36,833 nt of DNA from an uncultured Pelagibacteraceae bacterium (GTDB lineage Bacteria > Pseudomonadota > Alphaproteobacteria > Pelagibacterales > Pelagibacteraceae): contig CABZJV010000008.1 in the NCBI GenBank assembly GCA_902526115.1, positions 1 through 36,833 of the forward strand, in the 5' to 3' direction. Shown one piece after another: positions 25,097-33,709 of the stretch (position 1 is the stretch's first letter; each line of letters opens with the position of its first letter). Under the pieces are notes generated by a model. The model searched no databases and had not been told where the DNA came from. It was given only the letters and a program-made list of their open reading frames with translations. Both the position numbers and the translations under genes were made by a program.

Positions 25097-25933
25097 TTAA
25101 TAACCTAGTTCTTTTAATTCTTCATTAAATTTTTTATTAATCTTAGTTTTTATATCAGATGGTAAAAGTTTTTGCCAGCGATTATTAAATCCTAAATTAA
25201 AAAAATTTATTTTTTTACCAGTTTTTTTTGAATACACACTTTCTTCAAAACCTTCATTTAATTCTTTATTTTTTAGATTAGTAAAATTTGTAGTTTTAAT
25301 TGAATTAAAAAATTTTTGTTCATTAATATAGCTATCATCTTTCATTAATTTTTTTATAAATAAGATAATTTTTTTAAAAGTTTCTTCTTTATTATTTTGA
25401 AGATCTTCAAATTTTACAAATAACGTTTTAAATATTGAATTATTTTTCCAGGATTTATAATGATTAGACCAAGAATTTAGATAAGTAAAATTACTATAAT
25501 CCTCATCAACTGTAGTTTCTAATAGAGAAGACTCTTCATTGGTCATATGATTTAAAGCTTGTTCGTAATTTAATGAATAGTGATGTGTCAGGGAGGTTAT
25601 AACATTTCTTGGGTCTCTAACTATGTAAATAGCACCTAAAGATAAGTTGTTTGAAGTAAACTGGTTTCCTTTAAAAGGATAAAGACAATTATGTGTCTTT
25701 GTTAAGTTAAAATTCTCCTTATTAAAAAACTCATTTTGGTTAAATATCCAATTTTGACTAGCTTCCTCTTTAGTACGTGCTTGAAATTTAGAAAACTTTA
25801 AATTTGGAAACTGTCGTATGTTTGAAAGATAATTAAAATTAAACTTTCCATCTTCTGAATAATAATAGCTTGAAAGGAATGATCTAAGATATGTGTTTCC
25901 ACTTTTGGGATATGATGCTATCCAAATAATCAT
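25097..25933 (-). CDS. Sulfotransferase-domain protein
   Basis: This 278-residue cytoplasmic protein carries the PAPS-binding loop at its N-terminus, WIASYPKSGNTYLRSFLSS (residues 3-21), and the 3'-phosphate motif AIYIVRDPRNVITSLTHHYS near residues 103-122. KILLFIKK-type helices and a C-terminal FNNRWQKLL close the fold. It should transfer sulfate from PAPS to an unknown acceptor. The start is only 17 bases from the 3' end of tRNA-Gly on the same strand, so its mRNA may come from a tRNA primary transcript. Base composition is extremely AT-rich. Confidence 0.88.
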   Translation of the reverse strand: MIIWIASYPKSGNTYLRSFLSSYYYSEDGKFNFNYLSNIRQFPNLKFSKFQARTKEEASQNWIFNQNEFFNKENFNLTKTHNCLYPFKGNQFTSNNLSLGAIYIVRDPRNVITSLTHHYSLNYEQALNHMTNEESSLLETTVDEDYSNFTYLNSWSNHYKSWKNNSIFKTLFVKFEDLQNNKEETFKKIILFIKKLMKDDSYINEQKFFNSIKTTNFTNLKNKELNEGFEESVYSKKTGKKINFFNLGFNNRWQKLLPSDIKTKINKKFNEELKELGY

Positions 25934-25950
25934 GATATCTACTCAATTTA

Positions 25951-26025
25951 TGGAGCGGGCAAAGGGGGTCGAACCCTCGACCTTCTCGTTGGCAACGAGA
26001 CGCTCTACCACTGAGCTATGCCCGC
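25951..26025 (-). tRNA. tRNA-Gly (GCC)
   Basis: On the minus strand the acceptor GCGGGCA pairs with TGCCCGC, the discriminator is T and CCA is encoded (25951-25953). The D-arm TAGCTCAGTGGTAGAGC, the anticodon stem CTCGT/ACGAG with loop TTGCCAA (anticodon GCC, plus-strand 25991-25993) and the T-arm GGGTTCGACCCC are all present, including the TTCGA. A short extra arm fits Gly. Confidence 0.98.
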
Positions 26026-26179
26026 TTGTTCTATAAGTACTGAAATTAGAAGCTTTTTTAAAATTTAGCAAGTACCATTTTAACTGAATTTTAATAAAAC
26101 ATTTGACTTAGTTGTAATAAATATTTTTTGAATTATGTTTTTAATATGGTGCTGATTACCAAAAAAATAATTGTAAATT
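26026..26179. other. Largest intergenic gap, between tRNA-Gly and the TPR-sulfotransferase
   Basis: These 154 bases carry no credible gene on either strand. They must hold the minus-strand tRNA promoter and the plus-strand sulfotransferase promoter. TTGACT at 26103-26108 is a possible -35 element, but no good -10 lies 16-18 bases after it. No hairpin or riboswitch-like structure was recognised. Confidence 0.5.
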
Positions 26180-27496
26180 ATGTCTCTTGAATTAGGAAAA
26201 CAATTAGTTCAAAAAAAACAATTTAAAAAAGCATTTATTGTTATTCAAAATTTACTCAGAGATAATCCTAAAGATTTTAGAAATAATTTTTTAGCAGGGC
26301 AAATGTACTACAGGTTAAATGAACTTGAAAAAAGTAATACTTTTTTTCAAAAATGTGATCAAATTCAACCAAATACTCCAAGTGTGATTTTCAATTTGGC
26401 TCTTATTTTACAAGCTCAAGGAAAAATTGAAAATGCAAAAGAAAAATATTTAAATTTAATTTCAGTAAACAAAAATGATGTTAAATCATATTATGGTTTA
26501 TTTATTTTAGATAATAGTAGTATAAATAATAAACATCGCGAAACATTAAAAAACCTTAATAATGAGGCTAACACTCCTCTATTTGAAAAAAGCATAATAA
26601 ATTTTATGTTCTCTAAATTTGAGAAAAAAAAAGGAAATTTAAAAAAAGAGGTAGATTTTTTGAAAATTGCTCATCAACTTTCCTATGACTCTAATAAATC
26701 CTATAATAATCAATCTGATTTTTATTATAAAAATATAATTTCAAATAATTTTAACAAACTAAATTTTAAAGATAATTTCAAAGAATTAAAAGATTTTAAT
26801 GATTCGAATCATATATTTATTGTTGGCTTGCCTAGATCAGGTTCAACTTTAGTAGAGACTATAATTTCTCACAATGAAAAAAAAATTGCCTCCGTTGGAG
26901 AATTTCATGCAATAAATTCCTCTATTTTGGAACAGATAGGTAGTATTATTTATTCAAAGGATTTTGATTTAAACAATTATAAACTTTCCCTTAATAAAAG
27001 AATTTTTCAAAACTCAATATTTAATAAGTATGATAATTTCGAAAATAAAATTTATCTAGATAAATCTTTAGAAAATTTTTTTAATATAGAGATAATTCTA
27101 AAGTTTTTTCCGAATTCAAAATTTATTCATACACATAGAAATATAAATGATGCTATAATAGGAATTTATCAGACTTTGTTAAGCGAATTATCTTGGACCC
27201 ATAAAATTAAAGATATTAAAAATTATGTAAAACTTTATGATAAAGTGATAAATTATTTTAAAGATAAATATCCAAACAAAATTATTAATGTCGAATTAAA
27301 TAATTTTACAAATAATAAAGAGACTGAGACAAAAAGAATATTAGAATTTTGTAATATTGAAGTTACAAATGATTTTCTTAATTTTGATAAAAATGCAAAA
27401 TTATTTAATAAAACCAATAGTTTTCTGCAGGTAAGAAAAAAAATTGAAAAATATGACGATAATAAATATCAACCTTACTATTATCTTTTGGATTAA
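26180..27496 (+). CDS. TPR-repeat sulfotransferase
   Basis: This 438-residue protein has two parts. Residues ~1-140 contain TPR-like helical repeats (KQFKKAFIVIQNLL, NFLAGQMYYRLNELEKSNTF, SVIFNLALILQAQGKIENAK). Residues ~210-430 form a sulfotransferase domain with FIVGLPRSGSTLVETIIS near 213-230 as PAPS loop, SVGEFHAIN near 238 and HTHRNINDAIIGIYQ near 317. Such TPR-sulfotransferases are common in marine bacteria; the acceptor is unknown. It is divergent from the other sulfotransferase, with the tRNA between them. Confidence 0.9.
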   Translation: MSLELGKQLVQKKQFKKAFIVIQNLLRDNPKDFRNNFLAGQMYYRLNELEKSNTFFQKCDQIQPNTPSVIFNLALILQAQGKIENAKEKYLNLISVNKNDVKSYYGLFILDNSSINNKHRETLKNLNNEANTPLFEKSIINFMFSKFEKKKGNLKKEVDFLKIAHQLSYDSNKSYNNQSDFYYKNIISNNFNKLNFKDNFKELKDFNDSNHIFIVGLPRSGSTLVETIISHNEKKIASVGEFHAINSSILEQIGSIIYSKDFDLNNYKLSLNKRIFQNSIFNKYDNFENKIYLDKSLENFFNIEIILKFFPNSKFIHTHRNINDAIIGIYQTLLSELSWTHKIKDIKNYVKLYDKVINYFKDKYPNKIINVELNNFTNNKETETKRILEFCNIEVTNDFLNFDKNAKLFNKTNSFLQVRKKIEKYDDNKYQPYYYLLD

Positions 27497-27536
27497 GTAT
27501 TATATTTTTAAAAAAAATTGATATAAAAATTAATTT

Positions 27537-28181
27537 ATGAAAATTTCAGATTTACCAAAAAAAATTCCAGTGTTTCCTTTAAGTAATTTTATAGTATTTC
27601 CTCGAACAACAGTGCCTCTAAACATATTCGAACCACGTTATATAGATATGATAAATGACAGTATGAAGTCAGATAAGCTAATTGGTATGATACAGCCAAA
27701 AACCTCTGAAAATTATGACAGTCCTCCAAATCTATTTGGTATTGGTTGTGTTGGAAAAATTACAACCTTTAAGGAAACTGATGATGGGAGATATTTAATT
27801 GAACTTAAGGGGTTAATAAGGTTTGAGACTATAAGTGAAATTATATCTGAAAATAAATACAGAGAATTTCAAGTTGATTTTAAAAAATTTGAGCATGATC
27901 TTGATAATAAAAAAGAAGAACTGAAATTTTCAGATTTAGAATTAATTTTTAAAGACCTCAAGTCTCTTTTCAAAAAAAGAGGCTTTATCATAAACTGGAA
28001 AGCCTTGGAAAAACAGAGTTTGGATGAAACTATAAATGCACTTTCAATGGCTTCACCCTTTTCGTTAGAAGAAAAACAAGTTTTATTAGAAGCTAAAAAT
28101 CTTAATGAAAGAAAAGATAAAATTGCTAAAATTTTAAGCACCTACACCTTTGATGATTTTAACAATACAACACTACAATAA
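27537..28181 (+). CDS. LON substrate-binding-domain protein
   Basis: This 214-residue protein is a stand-alone LON N-terminal domain, without ATPase or protease parts. Typical features are IPVFPLSNFIVFPRTTVPLN at residues 9-28, IFEPRYIDMINDSM near 30-43, GCVGKITTFKETDDGRYLIE near 69 and LKGLIRFETISE near 89. It may bind misfolded or other proteins; its role is unknown. It ends 1 base before the convergent UbiH-like gene stop. Confidence 0.9.
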   Translation: MKISDLPKKIPVFPLSNFIVFPRTTVPLNIFEPRYIDMINDSMKSDKLIGMIQPKTSENYDSPPNLFGIGCVGKITTFKETDDGRYLIELKGLIRFETISEIISENKYREFQVDFKKFEHDLDNKKEELKFSDLELIFKDLKSLFKKRGFIINWKALEKQSLDETINALSMASPFSLEEKQVLLEAKNLNERKDKIAKILSTYTFDDFNNTTLQ

Positions 28182-29261
28182 TTAAATTAAAATACCTTCA
28201 TCAGCAACTTTAGTAAAAAATTTATTTAACGAATTATTTTTGCCAAGATATTGAACGGATTTACTTAAAAAATTATTACCTGTTTTTCTTTCAAAATTAA
28301 AAAATTGATGAATAAAATCTATTCCATTTAAAAATACAAAATTTATATGTTTTGTTTTTTTCTCAAATTCAATTCCTATTGTACTATCTATCGGTAAACC
28401 TAAATCAGTTCTTTTTTGAATTATTTCTAAAAGTGTTTTAATATCTCTTAGAGTCATATTAAAACCTTGACCTGCAAGTGGATGAACTTTGTGTAATAAG
28501 TCTCCAAACGCTAAAATATTTTTATAGTAATAAGATCTTAAATTTGAAGAGCTTAATTCGAAAAATTCTATTTCTGATATATTCTTTATTTTATACTTAT
28601 TGTTATGCTTAAATATTAAATCTCTGATACCTTCTTTTTTATTATTTAAAGCATTATGTACTGAATAAACTACAGATGTCTGTAAATTTGAAATAGGTAA
28701 ATATGCTAAGGGACCTTGTTTTGTAAAAATCTGTGTCGCGGTATCATTAACAATTTTTTCATGATTAATTATAGTAGTGTAAGCAAAGCTATTATATTTC
28801 TTTTGGATATTCTTACTAAAAAATTTTTTTGTTATATTGTTTTTGATATCACAATTGATTATTAGTTCATATTTTTGAGCTAAAGATACATCTTTATTAT
28901 TATAACTTTTTTTTTTAAAATTTTTTTTTTTTATTAATTTTCTTTCAAGTAGACTACAAAATTGGTGATTTTTAATTATTGAGAATAGCTGATCTTTATT
29001 GTCTTCAAAATTTAATAACTTTTCTTGCTTTAATTGATCCGTAAATATTTCAATTTTATTTAATTTCCATAAAATATTTTCAATATTTACTATATGTTCA
29101 TTAACGAACTCAACATTGCTTTTTGATATACCAAGAGTTCTTGTGTGATTTATATTATTTTTTGTATTTGAAAAAAAGAGATCAACATCTATATCTTTAT
29201 TAATTAAAGCCTTAGCTAAAGTTAAACTTGTTAAGTTTTTGCCTAATATACAAACTCTCAT
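28182..29261 (-). CDS. Degenerate UbiH/COQ6-like FAD-dependent monooxygenase
   Basis: From ATG at 29261 this is a 359-residue protein of the ubiquinone-hydroxylase type. An upstream in-frame ATG at 29300 would add 13 residues before the beta strand and is unlikely. The second FAD motif is intact: AFGDLLHKVHPLAGQGFNMT near residues 251-270. The first is degraded: where GxGxxG is expected the sequence is GKNLTS (residues 7-12), and the DG motif reads INCDIKN. It could still bind FAD, act on ubiquinone synthesis, or be decaying. Chromosomal context (next to ftsK) is housekeeping. Confidence 0.78.
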   Translation of the reverse strand: MRVCILGKNLTSLTLAKALINKDIDVDLFFSNTKNNINHTRTLGISKSNVEFVNEHIVNIENILWKLNKIEIFTDQLKQEKLLNFEDNKDQLFSIIKNHQFCSLLERKLIKKKNFKKKSYNNKDVSLAQKYELIINCDIKNNITKKFFSKNIQKKYNSFAYTTIINHEKIVNDTATQIFTKQGPLAYLPISNLQTSVVYSVHNALNNKKEGIRDLIFKHNNKYKIKNISEIEFFELSSSNLRSYYYKNILAFGDLLHKVHPLAGQGFNMTLRDIKTLLEIIQKRTDLGLPIDSTIGIEFEKKTKHINFVFLNGIDFIHQFFNFERKTGNNFLSKSVQYLGKNNSLNKFFTKVADEGILI

Positions 29262-29323
29262 ATTAATTTTAATTTTAACAATAAAAATTAGATGATACAA
29301 AGTGATAAAATTGATTCATTTAT

Positions 29324-31408
29324 ATGAATATTAAAAAAACAGCTAATTTATTGCTTAATTTTGCAACTAAACGTATTGCAGAATTACTAGGAATACTGAT
29401 ATCCATTGGGGGGGTATTGTTATTTGTCGCTTTAATCACCTACTCACCTGATGATCCAAATTTCATCTTTCCAAAAGATAAAGAAATTAAAAATCTTCTT
29501 GGGTTCAATGGCAGTTTTGTGTCTGACTTATTTTTTCAATCTATTGGTCTAATTTCTTATTTAGTATCTATCACTTTTATCTTAACAGGGATTAATATTT
29601 TTATAAATAAAGAGTTTTTTTTAATAATTGAAAATATTTTTTTTGCAGTACTTTACTCTTTATTTGGAACACTATTTTTAAGTTATTTTTATTTAAATGA
29701 TTTTTCACTTTATATTAACGGAACTGGTGGTTTTGTTGGTATTTATTTAAAAAAAACTTTTCTCAACACAGTCATACAAATTAATGAAACAATCTTTTTT
29801 TATAGTTTTATAATTATAATATTATTTTTATTTTTAATAAGTATAAATTTTCATGTAAATAAATTTTATAACACAGTAAAAAAAGTTTTATTGTTCTTTC
29901 TAAAAAGAGAGAAGAAAAATTATACTGATAAAAGTGAAGTTATAAATGAGTATATTCCACAGGAACAAATAAAAAATTTAATTCAAGAAGATTTACCATT
30001 TATAAAGGCTGAAAATAAAATTGATAATAAGGTAAAATTTAAACTACCAAATTTGGACCTATTAAAAGCTTCAACAAAACAGAATATGGAAAATTTCGAT
30101 AAAATTGAAAATCATGATCCAGAATTCTTGGAGAAAATTTTACTAGATTTTGGAGTAAACGGTAATATAAAGAAAGTAAGTCACGGACCAGTAGTTACTC
30201 TTAATGAATTTGAGCCTGCAGCAGGAGTTAAAGTTTCTAAAATAATAAATCTATCTGATGATATAGCGAGAAATACTAGTTCAGAGTCTGCACGAATTGC
30301 AACCATACCAGGAAGTAATACCGTTGGTATTGAGCTTCCAAATGTTAGAAGAGAAAACGTATACTTAAGTGAAATTTTAAATAATCCTGATTTTAAGAAA
30401 AGAGACGTCAAATTACCAATTGCACTAGGTAAAAATATTTCTGGCAAACCTATTGTTGGAGATCTGTCTTTAATGCCTCATCTTCTCATAGCTGGTACTA
30501 CTGGATCTGGTAAATCTGTTTGCATTAATACAATAATATTATCTCTTCTTTACAGACATACGCCAGATAGATGTAAGTTTATTTTGATTGATCCTAAAAT
30601 GCTTGAATTATCTACTTATGAAGGTATTCCACATTTATTGTGTCCAGTCATAACTGAAGCCAAAAAAGCTGCATCTGTGCTTGGCTGGGTAGTAAAAGAA
30701 ATGGAGAGTAGATACAGGTTAATGACTAAAGAGGGTGTTAGAAATATTGATAGCTACAATGCTAAACATAAATTACCAATGCCATACATTGTTGTAGTGG
30801 TTGATGAAATGTCTGACTTAATGTTAGTGGCTGGTAAAGAGATTGAAAATTACATACAGAAACTTTCTCAGATGGCAAGAGCAGCAGGTATTCATATTAT
30901 AATGGCAACACAGCGGCCAAGTGTTGACGTTATAACCGGAACTATAAAGGCAAATTTTCCAACAAGAATTTCATTTCAAGTTACATCCAAAATAGATAGC
31001 CGAACTATACTTGGAGAGCAGGGTGCAGAACAGCTTCTGGGAAAAGGAGATATGCTTTATATGTCTTCAGCTAATCGAATAATAAGAATTCACGCTCCAT
31101 TTGTTTCAGATAGTGAAATAGAAAAAATTAATAATTTTTTAAGTACTCAAGCAGAACCTGACTATATTGATGAAATACTTAATTTTGCAGATGAGAAAGA
31201 AATTGGCGATAACTTAAATCAAGGTGATAAGGATGAACTTTACAATCAAGCTTTAGAAATAATTAGAACCGAAGGAAAAGCATCAACCTCTTTTTTACAA
31301 AGAAAACTTCAAATTGGTTATAATAGGGCAGCAAGAATTATTGATACAATGGAAGCTGAAGGAATTGTCAGTAAAGCTAATCATGTTGGCAAAAGAGAAG
31401 TTCTGTAA
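29324..31408 (+). CDS. ftsK: DNA translocase FtsK
   Basis: FtsK pumps DNA at the septum and directs dimer resolution at dif. The 694-residue protein has four N-terminal membrane helices within the first ~180 residues, a short linker, then the motor: GTTGSGKS Walker A at residues 391-398, FILIDPKMLELSTYEGIPH near 422, Walker B VVVVDEMSDLM near 489, and ATQRPSVDVITG near 527. The gamma winged helix ends the protein (ASTSFLQRKLQIGYNRAARI). The linker is short compared with E. coli but normal for reduced genomes. The stop shares TAATG with lolA. Confidence 0.97.
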   Translation: MNIKKTANLLLNFATKRIAELLGILISIGGVLLFVALITYSPDDPNFIFPKDKEIKNLLGFNGSFVSDLFFQSIGLISYLVSITFILTGINIFINKEFFLIIENIFFAVLYSLFGTLFLSYFYLNDFSLYINGTGGFVGIYLKKTFLNTVIQINETIFFYSFIIIILFLFLISINFHVNKFYNTVKKVLLFFLKREKKNYTDKSEVINEYIPQEQIKNLIQEDLPFIKAENKIDNKVKFKLPNLDLLKASTKQNMENFDKIENHDPEFLEKILLDFGVNGNIKKVSHGPVVTLNEFEPAAGVKVSKIINLSDDIARNTSSESARIATIPGSNTVGIELPNVRRENVYLSEILNNPDFKKRDVKLPIALGKNISGKPIVGDLSLMPHLLIAGTTGSGKSVCINTIILSLLYRHTPDRCKFILIDPKMLELSTYEGIPHLLCPVITEAKKAASVLGWVVKEMESRYRLMTKEGVRNIDSYNAKHKLPMPYIVVVVDEMSDLMLVAGKEIENYIQKLSQMARAAGIHIIMATQRPSVDVITGTIKANFPTRISFQVTSKIDSRTILGEQGAEQLLGKGDMLYMSSANRIIRIHAPFVSDSEIEKINNFLSTQAEPDYIDEILNFADEKEIGDNLNQGDKDELYNQALEIIRTEGKASTSFLQRKLQIGYNRAARIIDTMEAEGIVSKANHVGKREVL

Positions 31409-31956
31409 TGTTCAAATATATTTTCTTTGTTTTTTTTTTATTATTAATTACAAATAGTTTTGCAAGTAATAAAGAAAAAATAATTACAAATTTAAATGAT
31501 ACTCGAAATTTAAATTTTGAGTTTGAGCAAAATATAAACGGCAAAATTGAAAAAGGAAATTGTGTAATTGAATATCCAAAAAAAATTTATTGTGAGTATG
31601 ATTTAAGCAATAAAAAAATTTTAGTATCAAATGGAAAGTCTTTAATTATCAAAACTATTTCAAGCTATTATAAATATCCTCTAGACAAAACACCTTTAAA
31701 TCTTATTTTAGATAAACGTTTTTTAATAGAAAAAATCAATGAATTAAGTGAAAGAATTATTGATGAAAATTATATTAATTTTACAATTAACGAAAAAGAT
31801 AACGAAATAAATATTTTTTTTGATGCAGATACATTTAACTTAATTGGTTGGCAAAATATAGATATCTATCAAAACTTTAATATAACGTTTTTTTCTTCAA
31901 TAAAAAAAAACGAATTTATTTCAAAAAATTTATTTAAACTTCCTTCTCAAAACTAA
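31408..31956 (+). CDS. lolA: Outer-membrane lipoprotein carrier LolA
   Basis: LolA shuttles lipoproteins across the periplasm from LolCDE to the outer membrane. The 182-residue protein has a signal peptide (hydrophobic core at about residues 4-17, ending FASN). The half-barrel features are NLNFEFEQNINGKIEKGNCV near 31-50 and the YCEYDLSNKKILVSNGKSL stretch near 65. It is weakly conserved, so the main support is its coupling to ftsK, the usual alphaproteobacterial order. Confidence 0.88.
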   Translation: MFKYIFFVFFLLLITNSFASNKEKIITNLNDTRNLNFEFEQNINGKIEKGNCVIEYPKKIYCEYDLSNKKILVSNGKSLIIKTISSYYKYPLDKTPLNLILDKRFLIEKINELSERIIDENYINFTINEKDNEINIFFDADTFNLIGWQNIDIYQNFNITFFSSIKKNEFISKNLFKLPSQN

Positions 31957-32456
31957 ACTTTCAAAGTCTCGCTTTTAAATATTTTCATTCCTCTGGCAAT
32001 ATAATTATTTAAAGCATTTTTATGATCTAAAGAGCATGTGTGAACCCAAACACGATTGATATCACCTGTGAATGATTTTTTGATAGCTTCTGACAATAAA
32101 TATGAGCCCAATTTTTTGTTTTGATATTCCTCCAATATTCCAAAATATGCTATTTCGGTTTCTTTATTATTTGAGTGAAAAATTAACTCAAAAAAACCAA
32201 CCAAATCATCATTAAATTTAAAAACATAAGTTTTAACTTCTTTACTTGAAACATATTCTATCCACTTCTGTTCGGTCCAAATTAATCTATCAACCCACTT
32301 GTGTTTTTTACCGATATTTTTATAAAAAAATTTATTAAGTTGAAAATTAATAGGTTTCACCAAATTTAATGAATAGTTTCCTGATGGTTTTAATCTTTCT
32401 TTAAGATCCTTTAGAGAATTTATTTCTAAATAATTTCTTTTAACTTCTTTTGTCAC
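31953..32456 (-). CDS. GNAT-family N-acetyltransferase
   Basis: This 167-residue protein has the GNAT core: VGFFELIFHSNNKETEIAYF near 86-105, then GILEEYQNKKLGSYLLSEAI near 106-125, where QNKKLGSYL is the acetyl-CoA-binding Q/RxxGxG/A-type loop. WVHTCSLDHKNALNNYIARG near 136 is the usual C-terminal half. The substrate is unknown. It overlaps the upstream HIT gene by 4 bases and ends the his-mcl-mtk operon, overlapping the convergent lolA by 4 bases. Confidence 0.9.
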   Translation of the reverse strand: MTKEVKRNYLEINSLKDLKERLKPSGNYSLNLVKPINFQLNKFFYKNIGKKHKWVDRLIWTEQKWIEYVSSKEVKTYVFKFNDDLVGFFELIFHSNNKETEIAYFGILEEYQNKKLGSYLLSEAIKKSFTGDINRVWVHTCSLDHKNALNNYIARGMKIFKSETLKV

Positions 32457-32818
32457 TCGACCATTTTTCCAACTTTTTCACCTCCAAAAAGATGAAAGTG
32501 CAAGTGAGGAACCTCCTGACCCCCATGTTCATTGATATTGGCTAAAGCTCTATAGCCGTTGCCTACTTCTGTTGAAATTCCAAGCTTTTTTGCTACAATA
32601 TTTATTCCTTTTAGCAAACCTACCATCTCCTCAGATGAAGCATTTAAGCTAAAGTCATCTAAATCAACATATCTACCTTTAGGGATTACTAGGGCATGAA
32701 TTTTTTTTTGAGGATTAATGTCATGGAATGACAAAACAAAATTATCTTCATAAATCTTATTACAAGGTATTTCTCCACGTAAAATCTTTGCAAATATATT
32801 TTGATCGTCGTAAGCCAT
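32453..32818 (-). CDS. HIT-family protein (HinT-like)
   Basis: This 121-residue protein is a purine nucleoside phosphoramidase of the HinT branch by its length and motifs: NIFAKILRGEIPCNKIYED near residues 7-25, HALVIPKGRYVDLDD near 41 and the histidine triad VPHLHFHLFGG near 103-113. It acts in the cytoplasm on adenylate-phosphoramidates, with an unclear cellular role. The ATG lies directly after the mtkB stop. In many alphaproteobacteria this gene follows hisE directly; here three genes intervene. Confidence 0.94.
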   Translation of the reverse strand: MAYDDQNIFAKILRGEIPCNKIYEDNFVLSFHDINPQKKIHALVIPKGRYVDLDDFSLNASSEEMVGLLKGINIVAKKLGISTEVGNGYRALANINEHGGQEVPHLHFHLFGGEKVGKMVE

Positions 32819-33706
32819 TTACATTTTTTCAAGCACAGATTTAACAGTATCACCCATAACTGACGGATTTTTAGAAATAGTAACCCCACATTCTTTTAAT
32901 ATCTCAACTTTTTCAATTGCACTTTCTCCATAAGCTGAAACTATTGCTCCCGCGTGACCCATTACTCTTCCCTTTGGTGCAGTAAGTCCTGCAATATATC
33001 CAATAACTGGTTTTTTCATGTTTTCTTTTGCAAATTCCCCCGCTGATACTTCTTGTGGACCTCCGATTTCACCTATCATTAAAATTGCATCAGTTTCATC
33101 ATCTGTTTCGAATTTTTCAATTATATCTCTAAATGAACTCCCATTAATCGGATCGCCTCCTATTCCAACACTCGTTGAAATCCCTATACCTAAATTTTTC
33201 ATTTGTTCGGCTGCTTCATAACCTAATGTGCCTGATCTACTTATCACTCCGACTTTTCCCTCTTTATAAATATGTCCTGGCATAATTCCTAGCATTGATT
33301 TCCCAGGACTAATAATTCCTGCACAATTTGGGCCGACTAATGTCATTTTTTCATTTTTGGAATACCTTCTCATATATCTTTTAATTCTAATCATGTCATG
33401 AGACGGGATGCCGTCAACTATAGCTACACAAGTTTTTATACCTGCGTCTGCCGCTTCCATAGCTGAGTCGGCAGCAAAAGCTGGTGGTACAAATAATATT
33501 GATGCTGTTGCACCAGTATTCTTTACAGCATCTTTAACGGTATTAAACACAGGTCTGTCTAAATGTTTTTGTCCCCCTTTTCCAGGTGTGACACCGCCCA
33601 CAATATTTGATCCATACTTTATCATCTCCTCTGCATGAAAAGTTCCCATCTTTCCAGTAAAACCTTGGATTAAAATTTTTGTGTTTTTTTCTATTATAAC
33701 TGCCAT
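32819..33706 (-). CDS. mtkB: Malate-CoA ligase alpha-type subunit (MtkB-like; SucD family)
   Basis: This 295-residue CoA-ligase subunit has a CoA-binding Rossmann domain (ILIQGFTGKMGTFHAEEMI near residues 12-30, VGGVTPGKGG near 36) and the phosphorylated His in GRVMGHAGAIVS near 248. Residues differ from standard SucD and match remembered malate thiokinase MtkB: SRSGTLGYEAAEQMKNLGIG where SucD usually has TLTYEA, and MIGEIGGPQEVSA near 216. It would convert malate, ATP and CoA to malyl-CoA with MtkA. A normal succinyl-CoA synthetase cannot be excluded without a search. Gap to mtkA is 3 bases. Confidence 0.8.
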   Translation of the reverse strand: MAVIIEKNTKILIQGFTGKMGTFHAEEMIKYGSNIVGGVTPGKGGQKHLDRPVFNTVKDAVKNTGATASILFVPPAFAADSAMEAADAGIKTCVAIVDGIPSHDMIRIKRYMRRYSKNEKMTLVGPNCAGIISPGKSMLGIMPGHIYKEGKVGVISRSGTLGYEAAEQMKNLGIGISTSVGIGGDPINGSSFRDIIEKFETDDETDAILMIGEIGGPQEVSAGEFAKENMKKPVIGYIAGLTAPKGRVMGHAGAIVSAYGESAIEKVEILKECGVTISKNPSVMGDTVKSVLEKM

Positions 33707-33709
33707 ATA

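Noticed and set aside
26103..26131. Sigma70 promoter with TTGACT at 26103
   Set aside because: No acceptable -10 at 16-18 bases; in such AT-rich DNA a single hexamer is expected by chance.
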